A stretch of DNA of 64,000 nt, taken from assembly GCF_027941915.1 (NCBI RefSeq), contig NZ_CP116009.1:3534001-3598000 (forward strand), read 5' to 3'. Of this stretch, positions 8,386-16,927 are shown piece after piece (position 1 is the stretch's first letter; each line of letters begins with the position of its first letter). Both the position numbers and the translations under genes were made by a program. The DNA comes from Ramlibacter tataouinensis. GTDB taxonomy: Bacteria > Pseudomonadota > Gammaproteobacteria > Burkholderiales > Burkholderiaceae_C. The notes below the pieces were generated by a model that searched no databases, was not told where the DNA came from, and saw nothing but the letters and a program-made list of their open reading frames with translations.

Positions 8386-10548
8386 TCACATCCGCACGCG
8401 AACGGCGATGTCGCCCAGCTTGTGCGCGACGTCGATGCCCACGTGCTGGCCGTAGCGCTGCAGCCGCAGGTCGGCGCTGTGCGGGCCGATGCCGAGCCGG
8501 CGGATCTCCATGGACTCGATGAACTCGGGCAGGCGCGGCGCCTGCAGCGAGATCTCGCGCTGCTGCGCATTCACCTCCAGCCCCAGGCAGGCCTGCAGCA
8601 GCTGGTAGACGCCGGCGGCGGCCCAGGCCTGCGGCGAGCAGGCCACCGGGTACAGGGTCGGGCCCTCGCTGTTGCGCCGGGGAAAGCCGCAGAACAGCTC
8701 CGGCAGGCGGTGCTGGGTGAAGTGCACGCTGGCATCGAACAGGCCGCTGAAGATGCGCAGGGCGGCCAGCGTGTGGCCGTAGCGCGCCAGGCCGGCGGCG
8801 ATCAGGGCGTTGTCGTGCGGCCAGATCGAACCGTTGTGGTACGACATCGGGTTGTAGCGGGCCTGCCCCTGGGCCACCGTGCGGATGCCCCAGCCGCTGT
8901 AGAAGTCGGGCTGCAGCAGCCGCTCGGCCATGCGCGCCGCGTGCTCGGGCGCGGCGATGCCGCTCCACAGCGCATGGCCCGCATTGGAGGTGGCCACGTC
9001 GCAGCGCTGGCCGCGGCCGTCGATGGCGATCGCATACAGCCCCAGCCGGTCGGACCAGAAGCGCTCCTGGAACGCGCGCTGCAGCGCCTGCGCCTGCTCG
9101 CCCAGGCGGTTGGCCAGCGCGACCTCGCCGAGGGTGCGCGCCAGCTCGGCGGCCAGCAGGCGCGCCTCGTACACGTAACCCTGCACTTCGCACAACGCAA
9201 TGGGCGGCTCGGCCATGTGGCCGTCGGCATGGAAGACCGAATCGTGCGAGTCCTTCCAGCCCTGCTGCACCAGGCCGTCGCTGCTGCGGCGGGCGTAGCG
9301 CACGAAGCCGTCGGCATCGGCGTTGGCGTCGATCCAGGCCAGTGCCGCCTGCACGTTGGGCCAGATGCTGCGGATGAAGTCCAGCTCGCCGGTGCGCTGC
9401 CAGTAGGCGCCGGCCAGGCCGACGAACAGCGGGGTCGAGTCCACGCTGCCGTAGTAGCGCCCGAACGGCACCTCGTGGGTGGCCGCCATCTCGTCCTTGC
9501 GCGCCTCGTGCAGGATCTTGCCCGGCTCGGCGTCGCGCGCCGGGTCCACCTCGGTCGCCTGGCACTGCGCCAGGAAGGCCAGCACGCCGCGCGCCGGCAG
9601 CGGGTCGATCCACAGCAGCTCGCGCGCGGTGAGGATGCCGTCGCGGCCGAAGGTGGTCGAGTACCAGGGCACGCCGGCGTACGGATAGCGCCCGGTCGGC
9701 AGCTCGGTCGAGAGCATGGCGACGTCGGAGTCGGACCGCCGCAGCCACAGGTTGACCTGCGGGTTGGACGCCTGGAGCGCGCAGCACTCGGCGCGCTGTT
9801 CGCGCCGCGCGTTCTCGTTGGCGCGGTAGGCCTGCTCGTAGTGCGGCCGCGGTTGCCCTGGCAGTGGCGCGTCGCCGCGCTCGCAATCGATGCTGCAGTA
9901 CAGGTGGCAGGCGGCACCCGGGGGCACCAGCAGGTCGAACGCGGCCTCGCGCTCGGACAGCACGTCCGGCTGCGGATTGAAGCGCAGCCGGGTGCGGCGC
10001 GACACGCCGTCCAGGCCTTCGTAGCCGTACACCACCTCGCCGCCCACAACCTGCGGCGGCAGGTGGCGCCCGCGCCGCTGCCGCTCGGTGCCGCGCACCT
10101 CGAACAGGTCGGCGAAGTCGGCGTCGAAGGCCAGCGACAGCCCCATGCGCGCCGGCTCCTCGCCATGGTTGACCACGCGGATGTGCTCGTGGCAGCAGCC
10201 CTGCCACAGCAGCTTGGCGCGGAAGATGTGCAGCGTGCCCTGGGCCACCGCATGGCGCTCCAGGTCGGGGTTCATGAACTCGGCGATCAGCAGGCTGTTG
10301 TCGTCCTTGACGCCCGAGCCCAGGAACATCGGCCGCACGCCTTCCACCGTCAGCCTCATCTCGCTGAGGTAGCGCATGTCCTCGTGGTACAGGCCCTGCT
10401 CGCCCAGGCCGGTGCCGTCGACGTCGCCGTAGCGGTCGCTCAGCAGGAAGCTCTCGTCGTGCTTGAGCACGTGCGGCGTCTCGTCGGCGCGCGCCGCGTT
10501 GGCCGCCACGTACCACTGCCCGCCGACATGGATGCGCTCCGCCTTCAT
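8386..10548 (-). CDS. glycogen-debranching-type amylo-alpha-1,6-glucosidase
   Basis: 720-residue soluble protein. The N-terminal third is the debranching-enzyme N-terminal domain (LLSDRYGDVDGTGLGEQGLY and HEDMRYLSEMRL near residues 35-65). The C-terminal part is a six-hairpin (alpha/alpha)6 glucosidase barrel with WYSTTFGRDGILTAREL, ADGFVRYARRSSDGLVQQGW and SYHNGSIWPHDNALIA, the last carrying conserved acidic and aromatic residues of GH133-like enzymes. It would trim alpha-1,6 branches or act on related alpha-glucans. Its start overlaps the stop of the glycosyltransferase gene as ATGA, so the two are coupled and probably make and trim the same glucan or glycoside. Confidence 0.9.
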   Translation of the reverse strand: MKAERIHVGGQWYVAANAARADETPHVLKHDESFLLSDRYGDVDGTGLGEQGLYHEDMRYLSEMRLTVEGVRPMFLGSGVKDDNSLLIAEFMNPDLERHAVAQGTLHIFRAKLLWQGCCHEHIRVVNHGEEPARMGLSLAFDADFADLFEVRGTERQRRGRHLPPQVVGGEVVYGYEGLDGVSRRTRLRFNPQPDVLSEREAAFDLLVPPGAACHLYCSIDCERGDAPLPGQPRPHYEQAYRANENARREQRAECCALQASNPQVNLWLRRSDSDVAMLSTELPTGRYPYAGVPWYSTTFGRDGILTARELLWIDPLPARGVLAFLAQCQATEVDPARDAEPGKILHEARKDEMAATHEVPFGRYYGSVDSTPLFVGLAGAYWQRTGELDFIRSIWPNVQAALAWIDANADADGFVRYARRSSDGLVQQGWKDSHDSVFHADGHMAEPPIALCEVQGYVYEARLLAAELARTLGEVALANRLGEQAQALQRAFQERFWSDRLGLYAIAIDGRGQRCDVATSNAGHALWSGIAAPEHAARMAERLLQPDFYSGWGIRTVAQGQARYNPMSYHNGSIWPHDNALIAAGLARYGHTLAALRIFSGLFDASVHFTQHRLPELFCGFPRRNSEGPTLYPVACSPQAWAAAGVYQLLQACLGLEVNAQQREISLQAPRLPEFIESMEIRRLGIGPHSADLRLQRYGQHVGIDVAHKLGDIAVRVRM

Positions 10549-11684
10549 CGGGGCGCCTCCGCCTCGGCGGCCGGGAAGGCGGTTTGCGCGGCGGCGGACG
10601 CGCCGTTGACCCCGAGGCGCCCGGCAGCGCCGCGCGGCAGGCGCAGCGGCGGCGCGATCGCGGCGCGCAGTTGCCCGTACAGATCGACGTAGCGCTGCGC
10701 CATGGTGGCGGACGTGAAGCGATCCTCGAAGGCCTGGCGGCAGCCTTGCCGGTCGATCCGCGCGATGTGGCGCGCCGCCTCGATCGCCTGCGCCTGGTCG
10801 TGCACGATGACGCCACTGACGCCGTCCTCGACCAGCTCCGGCACCGAGCCGTGGCCATACGCCACCACCGGCGTGCCGCAGGCCATGGCCTCGATCAGGA
10901 CCAGGCCGAACGGTTCCGGCCAGTCGATCGGGAACAGCAGCGCGCGCGCGCCGCCGAGCAGCAGGTTCTTGCGGTCGTCGCCTACCTCGCCGAGGAATTC
11001 CACCAGCGGGTGCGCCAGCAGGTGCTCGATCTCGCGGTGGAAGTACTCGCGGTCGGCGTCGTCGATCTTGGCCGCCACCTTCAGCGGCGTATCGCAGGCG
11101 ATGGCGATCTCGATCGCGCGGTCCAGGCGCTTTTCCGGCGAGATGCGGCCGACGAAGGCGAAATAGTCCTGCGGCCGCGGGTTGAAGTCGTACAGACCCG
11201 GCGGCAGGCCGTGGTGGACGGTGCCGACGAAGGTGGCGGTCGGCAGCGCCCGGCGCTGGTGGTCGGAGATCGACACCAGCGGATGGCCGGCGAAATGGCG
11301 GTGCAGCGGCGCCAGCGCCGGCAGGTCCAGCCGGCCATGCAGCGTGGTCAGGCAGGCGGTGCCCGGGCAGCGCCGCGCCAGCGGATAGTGCAGCGCGTCG
11401 ATGTGGAAGTGCATGACGTCGAACTCGCCGGCGCGCCGGAACACCTCGTCGAGCATCACCATGTGCCAGGCGGTCCAGTCGGGGCGGTGCGGGTCGGTGC
11501 GCAGGCTGCGCTCGCACACCGCCATCAGGTCGGCGGTGGTGACCGAGTCGCCGCTGGCGAACAGGGTCACGTCATGGCCTGCCTCGACCAGCGCCTCGGT
11601 CAGGTACGACACGACGCGTTCGGTTCCGCCGTAGGCCTGCGGCGGGACGCTTTCGAACAGGGGAGCTATCTGGGCGATCTTCAT
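10545..11684 (-). CDS. GT4-family glycosyltransferase
   Basis: 379-residue retaining GT-B glycosyltransferase. The N-terminal donor-independent domain begins MKIAQIAPLFESVPPQAYGG, with the glycine-rich loop followed by ERVVSYLTEAL. The C-terminal domain has FAFVGRISPEKRLDRAIEIA and the GT4 E-x7-E motif EPFGLVLIEAMACGTPVV. It transfers a sugar from a nucleotide donor; the acceptor is unknown. The ATG at 11684 is the first possible start and no Shine-Dalgarno is visible (the stretch before it is pyrimidine-rich). It is translationally coupled to the debranching-type enzyme downstream and divergent from the DUF3182 gene, with a 237-base shared upstream region. Confidence 0.9.
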   Translation of the reverse strand: MKIAQIAPLFESVPPQAYGGTERVVSYLTEALVEAGHDVTLFASGDSVTTADLMAVCERSLRTDPHRPDWTAWHMVMLDEVFRRAGEFDVMHFHIDALHYPLARRCPGTACLTTLHGRLDLPALAPLHRHFAGHPLVSISDHQRRALPTATFVGTVHHGLPPGLYDFNPRPQDYFAFVGRISPEKRLDRAIEIAIACDTPLKVAAKIDDADREYFHREIEHLLAHPLVEFLGEVGDDRKNLLLGGARALLFPIDWPEPFGLVLIEAMACGTPVVAYGHGSVPELVEDGVSGVIVHDQAQAIEAARHIARIDRQGCRQAFEDRFTSATMAQRYVDLYGQLRAAIAPPLRLPRGAAGRLGVNGASAAAQTAFPAAEAEAPR

Positions 11685-11921
11685 GGGAGGGCAGGGGAAG
11701 GGAGGGGGTCGGAACGCAGACGTCACCCCCCATTGGGGCAAACGGCGTGCGCGACCGGCGTAGGCCGTTGCCTTTGTTACGCGTGGCCCGTGTCCACGGT
11801 CCACCTGCACGCGCGACCCGCGCCGGCGGTCCTGCTTTCGCGCCATCGTCCGACAAGCCGCCGGACGGCCGCCGCTAGAGTGGGCCGCACACGGGCACGC
11901 TGCGCGGCAGCAGGGGAGCGC

Positions 11922-13067
11922 ATGACCATGGCACAGCAGGCTCGGCCACGCGGCGACGCGGCGCGCGGCACGGTGCTGGCGCTGGTGCCGGGCGGCAGTG
12001 CCCGCACGAGCCGGCACGAGTGCGCGGCCCTGGAGGGCCATGTGCGCGTGATCGCCGGCCTGCTGGGCCAGGAGCCCGGCGGCTGGCACGACCCCGGCCG
12101 CCATTACGACTTGCCCGTCTACTTCGTGCCCAGCGATACCCTCACCCTCGAACAGGCCCATGCGCTGGGCATCCGCGGCCCGGACGCCCTGTTCGGCGGC
12201 GTGGTGCCCCATGCCTTCGTGGCCGGCAAATGCATCAGCCATCCGCTGGTGTCGACCGGGGCGGCGTGCCCGGCCGGCTGGAGCCATGCCCTGCATGCCG
12301 CGGCCGCCGATGCCGTGCTCGACGGCCATGCGGCCTTCAGCCGCGAGGATGCGCAGGCCGCCGGCCGGCGGCTGCTGGCCCGCGGACCGGTGCGGATCAA
12401 GCCGGCCCAGGCGACGGGCGGCCGCGGGCAGGTGGTGGCTGCGGACGAACCGGCGCTGGTGGCGGCACTGGGCGCACTGGGTGCCGCCGACCTGCAGCGC
12501 CATGGCGTGGTGCTGGAGGAAGACCTGGCCGAGGTGCGGACCTACAGCGTCGGCACGATACAGGTCGGGGCGCTCGTTGCCAGCTATTACGGTACCCAGC
12601 AACTGACCCCCGATACCCGGGGCGAGCCGGTCTATGGCGGCTCCAAACTGGACGTGACGCGCGGCGGCCTGGACGCGCTGGCCGCGGCCGATGCGCCGGC
12701 CGAAGCGCGCTTGGCGGTCGAGCAGGCCCGCCGCTTCGACGCCGCCGTGCAGGCCTGCTACCCCGACTTCTTCGCCTCGCGCCGCAACTACGACGTGGCG
12801 GTCGGCCGCAACGGCCGCGGCGAACTGCGCAGCGGCGTGCTGGAACAGTCCTGGCGCGTGGGCGGGGCCACCGGCGCCGAGCTGGCCGCGCTGGCCGCGC
12901 TGGCCGCGCAGCCGGCGCTGCAGCGGGTGCGCGCCCGCTGCGTCGAGCGGTTCGGCCCGTCGCCGGAGCCGCCGCCGGGCGCGACGGTCCACTTCCGCGG
13001 CGAGGATCCGCGCGCCGGCTGGCTCACCAAGTACACCGTGGTCGAGGACGATGCCGACGCGAGCTAA
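11922..13067 (+). CDS. DUF3182 family protein (ATP-grasp-like)
   Basis: 381 residues, matching DUF3182 throughout: LFGGVVPHAFVAGKCISHPL, ARGPVRIKPAQATGGRGQVV, GVVLEEDLAEVRTYSVGTI, VYGGSKLDV and SRRNYDVAVG with LEQSW. The KxxxATGGRGQ loop, followed by an acidic EExL segment, looks like an ATP-grasp nucleotide-binding core, so an ATP-dependent ligase or kinase is likely; no reaction is established. Two ATGs (11922, 11928) fit; GGGGAG lies 4 and 10 bases before them, so the second may be the true start. The last 17 bases overlap the hydrolase gene. Confidence 0.85.
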   Translation: MTMAQQARPRGDAARGTVLALVPGGSARTSRHECAALEGHVRVIAGLLGQEPGGWHDPGRHYDLPVYFVPSDTLTLEQAHALGIRGPDALFGGVVPHAFVAGKCISHPLVSTGAACPAGWSHALHAAAADAVLDGHAAFSREDAQAAGRRLLARGPVRIKPAQATGGRGQVVAADEPALVAALGALGAADLQRHGVVLEEDLAEVRTYSVGTIQVGALVASYYGTQQLTPDTRGEPVYGGSKLDVTRGGLDALAAADAPAEARLAVEQARRFDAAVQACYPDFFASRRNYDVAVGRNGRGELRSGVLEQSWRVGGATGAELAALAALAAQPALQRVRARCVERFGPSPEPPPGATVHFRGEDPRAGWLTKYTVVEDDADAS

Positions 13068-13857
13068 CAGCATCGACATCCCGGTCGGCGGCGACCACAT
13101 CGCCGGCACGCTGGTCGGGCCCGATACGCTGGTGCCGGGCGTGCTGCTGGTGCACGGCTGGGACGGCAGCCAGGAGCAGCACATCGCGCGCGCGCACGAG
13201 ATCGCCACGCTCGGCTGCATCTGCCTGACCTTCGACCTGCGCGGCCACGTGCGGCACCAGGACCTGCGCGACACGGTGACGCGCGAGGACAACCTGCAGG
13301 ACCTGCTGGCCGCCTACGACCTGCTGGTGGGGCACCCGGCGGTGGACCCGGCGGCCGTGGCCATCGTCGGCAGCAGCTACGGCGGGTACCTCGCCGCGGT
13401 GGCCACCACCCTGCGCAAGGTGCGCTGGCTGGCGCTGCGCGTGCCCGCGCTCTACAAGGACGACGACTGGCAGGTGCCCAAGAGCCGGCTCAATCGCGAG
13501 GAGCTGCGCGCCTACCGGCGCAGCGCCGTCAGGCCCGAAGGCAATCGCGCGCTGGCCGCCTGTTCGCGCTTTCGCGGCGGCGTGCTGGTGGTGGAGTCGG
13601 AGCACGACCCCATCGTGCCGCGCGAGACGGTGCAGAGCTACGTGGCGGCGTTCACGCAACCGGCCTCGTTGACCTACCGGATGATCGCCGGCGCCGACCA
13701 CGGACTGTCGGAAAGGAGCTGGCGCCAGGCCTACACCGCGGTGCTGGTGGACTGGATCGGCGAGATGCTGCTCAGCGCCCGGGCCGGCCACGCCGGCGCC
13801 GCCGCCGAGGCGCCGATCGCCACCATCGGCGAGCAGGCACTGGGCGAATCGGATTGA
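13051..13857 (+). CDS. alpha/beta hydrolase (DUF3182-linked)
   Basis: 268-residue serine hydrolase. The oxyanion segment is VLLVHGWDGSQEQH, the nucleophile elbow is VGSSYGGYLA, the acidic residue is in ESEHDPIVP and the catalytic histidine in GADHGLSERS. Fold and motifs are of the dienelactone-hydrolase/acyl-peptidase-like group, giving an esterase or amidase prediction without a known substrate. It overlaps the DUF3182 gene by 17 bases, so co-translation and a shared pathway are likely. About 25 residues at the C-terminus (alanine-rich) lie outside the fold. Confidence 0.88.
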   Translation: MPTRANSIDIPVGGDHIAGTLVGPDTLVPGVLLVHGWDGSQEQHIARAHEIATLGCICLTFDLRGHVRHQDLRDTVTREDNLQDLLAAYDLLVGHPAVDPAAVAIVGSSYGGYLAAVATTLRKVRWLALRVPALYKDDDWQVPKSRLNREELRAYRRSAVRPEGNRALAACSRFRGGVLVVESEHDPIVPRETVQSYVAAFTQPASLTYRMIAGADHGLSERSWRQAYTAVLVDWIGEMLLSARAGHAGAAAEAPIATIGEQALGESD

Positions 13858-13879
13858 AGGATTGAACGCGGAGGCACCC

Positions 13880-14359
13880 ATGATCGACATGGACGAATGG
13901 AAGCAGGCCTTGCGCGAAGGCGCGGTCACCGGCAGCGTCGCCTGCCTGTTGTCGGTGGCGGTGCTGGCGCTGGCCGGCCGGCGCGACGCCGGCAGCGCGG
14001 TGGCCCCGCTCAACGCCGTCAGCCACTGGCTGTGGGGCGACGCCGCGCTGCACGAGGACCGGGTGACCGTGCGCCACACGCTGCTGGGCTACCTGACGCA
14101 CCACCTGTCGGCGATCTTCTGGGCCGTGCTGTATGCGCGCTTGTGGGGCCACCGGCGCGAGGCCAAGTCGCTGCCGCAGGCCGTGGCCGGGGCGGCGGCG
14201 ACGGCGGCGTTCGCCTCGGCTTTCGACTACGGGCTGATGCCCAGGCGCCTGCAGCCGGGCTTCGAGCAGCGGCTGTCGACGCGCTCCACGGTGGCGACGT
14301 TCGGTGCCATCGCCGCCGGGCTGGCGCTGGGCGCGCTGCTGCTGCGCGGGCGCGATTGA
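13880..14359 (+). CDS. hypothetical four-helix membrane protein
   Basis: 159 residues; not assigned to a named family. Predicted transmembrane segments are near residues 12-32, 69-90, 97-118 and 134-154. Between the first two is a loop with SHWLWGDAALHEDRVTVRH and the second helix begins HTLLGYLTHHLSAIFW, giving several histidines near the membrane that could bind metal or haem. The ATG at 13880 was preferred to an earlier TTG because GCGGAGG stands 6 bases before it. It follows the hydrolase gene by 22 bases and ends the divergent glucan/DUF3182 cluster; convergent with NDH-2. Confidence 0.8.
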   Translation: MIDMDEWKQALREGAVTGSVACLLSVAVLALAGRRDAGSAVAPLNAVSHWLWGDAALHEDRVTVRHTLLGYLTHHLSAIFWAVLYARLWGHRREAKSLPQAVAGAAATAAFASAFDYGLMPRRLQPGFEQRLSTRSTVATFGAIAAGLALGALLLRGRD

Positions 14360-14375
14360 GTCCCGCGCGCGCCGT

Positions 14376-15734
14376 TCAGGGTGAGCGCACCGCGGCGCTC
14401 GATGCCTCCGGCACCGGCAGCGGATCGACTTCCGCCACCACGCGCGCGTGGCGGTCGTAGCTCCAGTAGGCCCAGGCCCAGTCGATCAGCACCACCAGCC
14501 GGTTGCGGAAACCGATCAGGAACCAGATGTGGGCGAACAGCCAGAACAGCCAGGCCGGGTAGCCGCTGAATTGCAGGCGCCCGAGCGGGCTGGTCAGGTC
14601 GACCACGGCGGCGTTGCGGCCGATGGTGGCGAGGTTGCCGTAGTCGCGGTAGCGGAAGGCCTGGCCCGGCTGGCCGGCGAGTCGGCGCAGGATGTTGCCG
14701 GCGGCGGTGCGCCCCATCTGCTTGGCGGCGGGTGACACGCCGGGCACCGGTGCCGGTTCGCGCCCCGGTGCATGGCTCTGCGCGGCGGCGAGGTCGCCGA
14801 TCACGCTGATCTCCGGGTGGCCGGGCAGGCTGAGGTCGGCCTGCACCTGCACGCGGCCGGCGCGGTCGAGCGCGGCGCCGGTGGTCTGCGCGAGCGCCCG
14901 CCCCAGCGGCGAAGCGGCCACGCCGGCGGCCCAGACGATGCAGCGGCTGTCGATCCGGTAGGGTTCGCCTTCGGTGGGCTGCACCTGCAGGCCGGCGGCG
15001 TCGATGGCCGTGACGCGCGCGCCGGTGCGCACCTCCACGCCCAGCCGGCTCAACTGCTCGCAGGCCCGGGTGCTCAGCGACTCGGGCATCGCCTGCAGCA
15101 CGCGCGGGCTGCCTTCCAGCAGCAGCACCCGGGCCGAGGCCGGGTCGATGCGGCGGAACTCGCCGGGCAGTGTCTGGCGCGCGATCTCGGCCAGCGTGCC
15201 GGCCATCTCCACCCCGGTGGGGCCGCCGCCGATCACGACGAAGGTGAGCCAGGCATCGCGGCGCGCGGCGTCGGCTTCCTTCTCCGCGGCCTCGAACGCC
15301 ACCAGGATGCGGCGGCGGATCCCGAAGGCGTCCTCCAGCGTCTTCAGGCCGGGCGCGAAGGCCGCCCAGTCGTCGCGACCGAAGTAGCTGTGGGTGGCGC
15401 CGGCCGCGACCACCAGGTGGTCGTAGGGGAGGACGCCCCCGTCGGCCAGCGTGACCTGGCGCGCGGCGGCATCGATGCCGGTCACTTCGCCCAGCAGGGT
15501 GGTGACGTTGGCCTGCTTGCGGAACAGGTGCCGCACCGGTGCCGCGATGGCCGGCGCCGACAGGCCGGCGGTGGCCACCTGGTACAGCAGCGGCTGGAAC
15601 AGGTGGTGGTTGGTGCGGTCCACCAGCGTGATGTCCACCGCCGCATCGCGCAACGCCCGGGCCGCCTCCAGTCCGCCGAAGCCGCAGCCGATGATGACGA
15701 TGCGTGGGCGGGCGCGGGTGTCGGTGGCTGGCAT
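14376..15734 (-). CDS. type II NADH:quinone oxidoreductase (NDH-2) family protein
   Basis: 452-residue peripheral membrane flavoprotein that passes electrons from NADH to quinone without proton pumping. FAD-binding VIIGCGFGGLEAARAL starts at about residue 12, the NADH-binding motif FVVIGGGPTGVEMAGTLAE is near 170, and the second FAD contact is ISVIGDLAAAQ. The C-terminal hydrophobic stretch SGYPAWLFWLFAHIWFLIGF, followed by an aromatic-rich helix, is the membrane anchor. The ATG at 15734 places the Rossmann motif at the expected distance. There is no Shine-Dalgarno; GATAAT lies 7 bases upstream, suggesting a leaderless message. Confidence 0.93.
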   Translation of the reverse strand: MPATDTRARPRIVIIGCGFGGLEAARALRDAAVDITLVDRTNHHLFQPLLYQVATAGLSAPAIAAPVRHLFRKQANVTTLLGEVTGIDAAARQVTLADGGVLPYDHLVVAAGATHSYFGRDDWAAFAPGLKTLEDAFGIRRRILVAFEAAEKEADAARRDAWLTFVVIGGGPTGVEMAGTLAEIARQTLPGEFRRIDPASARVLLLEGSPRVLQAMPESLSTRACEQLSRLGVEVRTGARVTAIDAAGLQVQPTEGEPYRIDSRCIVWAAGVAASPLGRALAQTTGAALDRAGRVQVQADLSLPGHPEISVIGDLAAAQSHAPGREPAPVPGVSPAAKQMGRTAAGNILRRLAGQPGQAFRYRDYGNLATIGRNAAVVDLTSPLGRLQFSGYPAWLFWLFAHIWFLIGFRNRLVVLIDWAWAYWSYDRHARVVAEVDPLPVPEASSAAVRSP

Positions 15735-15741
15735 GCGGCGG

Positions 15742-15747
15742 ATTATC
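15742..15747 (-). promoter_or_regulatory. -10 hexamer GATAAT, 7 nt before the NDH-2 start
   Basis: On the minus strand GATAAT is followed by the 7-base spacer CCGCCGC and the ATG. Transcription started 7 bases after the hexamer would begin at the A of AUG. No -35 consensus is evident. Confidence 0.5.
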
Positions 15748-15758
15748 CGTTCGTCGTT

Positions 15759-15772
15759 CCCGCGAGCGCGGG
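15759..15772. repeat. short REP-like hairpin CCCGCG-AG-CGCGGG
   Basis: Six-base perfect stem with a 2-base loop, flanked by GTCGTT and ATTGC, resembling one half of the larger inverted-repeat element at 40831. It lies in the divergent interval between NDH-2 and the MetE-like gene. Could be chance in GC-rich DNA. Confidence 0.35.
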
Positions 15773-15833
15773 ATTGCACGCGCCGCGCGGCTTCCGCCAT
15801 CATGGCGGCCCCAGCCCGAACCAGGAAACCGCC

Positions 15834-16853
15834 ATGTTCCCCACCGCTACCGCCGGCAGCCTGCCCAAGCCCTCGTGGCTGGCCGAGACCCACAAGCTGT
15901 GGCCGCAGTGGCGCGCGCAGGGCGACGAGCTGCGGCAGGCCAAGGCCGATGCCACGCTGCTGTGGATCAAGGCGCAGGAAGACGCCGGCCTGGACATCGT
16001 GGGCGACGGCGAGCAGTCGCGCCAGCACTTCGTGCACGGCTTCCTGGAATGCATCGACGGCATCGACTTCGAGCACAAGGTGAAGATGGGCATCCGCAAC
16101 AACCGCTACGACGCGATGGTGCCGCAGGTGGTGGCGCCGCTGCGGCTGAAAGGCCGGGTCCACGCGTTCGAGGCGCAGCTGGCGCGGGCGCACACCCGCC
16201 GCAAGCTCAAGTTCACGCTGCCGGGCCCGATGACCATCGTCGACACGGTGGCCGACCGCTTCTACGGCGACCGGCGGCAGCTGGCCATGGCCTTCGCCGG
16301 CCTGCTCAACCAGGAAGCCCGGGCGCTGCAGGCCGACGGCGTGGACGTCATCCAGTTCGACGAGCCGGCCTTCAACGTCTACATGCAGGACGCGGCCGCC
16401 TGGGGCGTCGCGGCGCTCGAGCGCTGCATCGAGGGGCTGGCCTGCACCACCGCCGTCCACATCTGCTACGGCTACGGCATCCAGGCCAACATCGACTGGA
16501 AGCACTCGCTGGGCGAGCAGTGGCGCCAGTACGAGCAGGTGTTCCCGGCGCTGGCCGCCAGCCGCATCGGCCAGGTCAGCCTGGAGTGCTACCACTCGCA
16601 CGTGCCGCCCGAGCTGATGCAGCTGCTGGCCGGCAAGGACGTGATGGTCGGCGTGATCGACGTCGCCAGCGACGAGGTCGAGACGCCCGGGCAGGTGGCC
16701 GACACCATCGGGCGGGCCCTGCAATTCGTCGCGCGCGAGCGGCTGATTCCCTGCACCAACTGCGGCATGGCGCCGATGGACCGCGAAGTGGCGCTGCGGA
16801 AACTGCAGGCGCTGGTGCAGGGTGCCGAACTGGCGCGCCAGCGCTACGGCTGA
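15834..16853 (+). CDS. MetE catalytic-domain-only methionine synthase family protein
   Basis: 339 residues, equal to the C-terminal TIM-barrel half of cobalamin-independent methionine synthase; the N-terminal half (about 390 residues in MetE) is absent. Zinc ligands are visible: His and Cys in VHICYGYG, Glu in VSLECYHS and Cys in PCTNCGMAPM. Substrate pocket sequence includes DIVGDGEQSR and VIQFDEPAF. Such stand-alone core MetE proteins are known as folate-independent methionine synthases or alkyl-transfer enzymes with other methyl donors. Methyl transfer to homocysteine is likely but the donor is unknown. AGGA stands 10 bases before the ATG. Confidence 0.85.
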   Translation: MFPTATAGSLPKPSWLAETHKLWPQWRAQGDELRQAKADATLLWIKAQEDAGLDIVGDGEQSRQHFVHGFLECIDGIDFEHKVKMGIRNNRYDAMVPQVVAPLRLKGRVHAFEAQLARAHTRRKLKFTLPGPMTIVDTVADRFYGDRRQLAMAFAGLLNQEARALQADGVDVIQFDEPAFNVYMQDAAAWGVAALERCIEGLACTTAVHICYGYGIQANIDWKHSLGEQWRQYEQVFPALAASRIGQVSLECYHSHVPPELMQLLAGKDVMVGVIDVASDEVETPGQVADTIGRALQFVARERLIPCTNCGMAPMDREVALRKLQALVQGAELARQRYG

Positions 16854-16914
16854 ACGGCCGCGCTGTGCTCCGGGGTTCAGGGCTGCGGCCGATGCAGCCG
16901 CGGCCGTGCGGGTG

Positions 16915-16920
16915 TACGCT
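16915..16920 (+). promoter_or_regulatory. -10-like hexamer TACGCT, 7 nt before the cupin start
   Basis: TACGCT, then GCCGCGC (7 bases), then ATG; no Shine-Dalgarno. Fits the leaderless pattern seen at other genes of the window. Confidence 0.4.
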
Positions 16921-16927
16921 GCCGCGC

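Noticed and set aside
8422..10692. 756-codon open frame on the plus strand opposite the debranching enzyme
   Set aside because: Antisense shadow of a GC-rich gene: rich in Arg/His/Gln/Ala, no family motif, while the minus strand encodes clear conserved motifs.
10584..11921. Long in-frame extension upstream of the DUF3182 start
   Set aside because: It is antisense to the GT4 gene and has no conserved sequence; DUF3182 homology begins after 11922.
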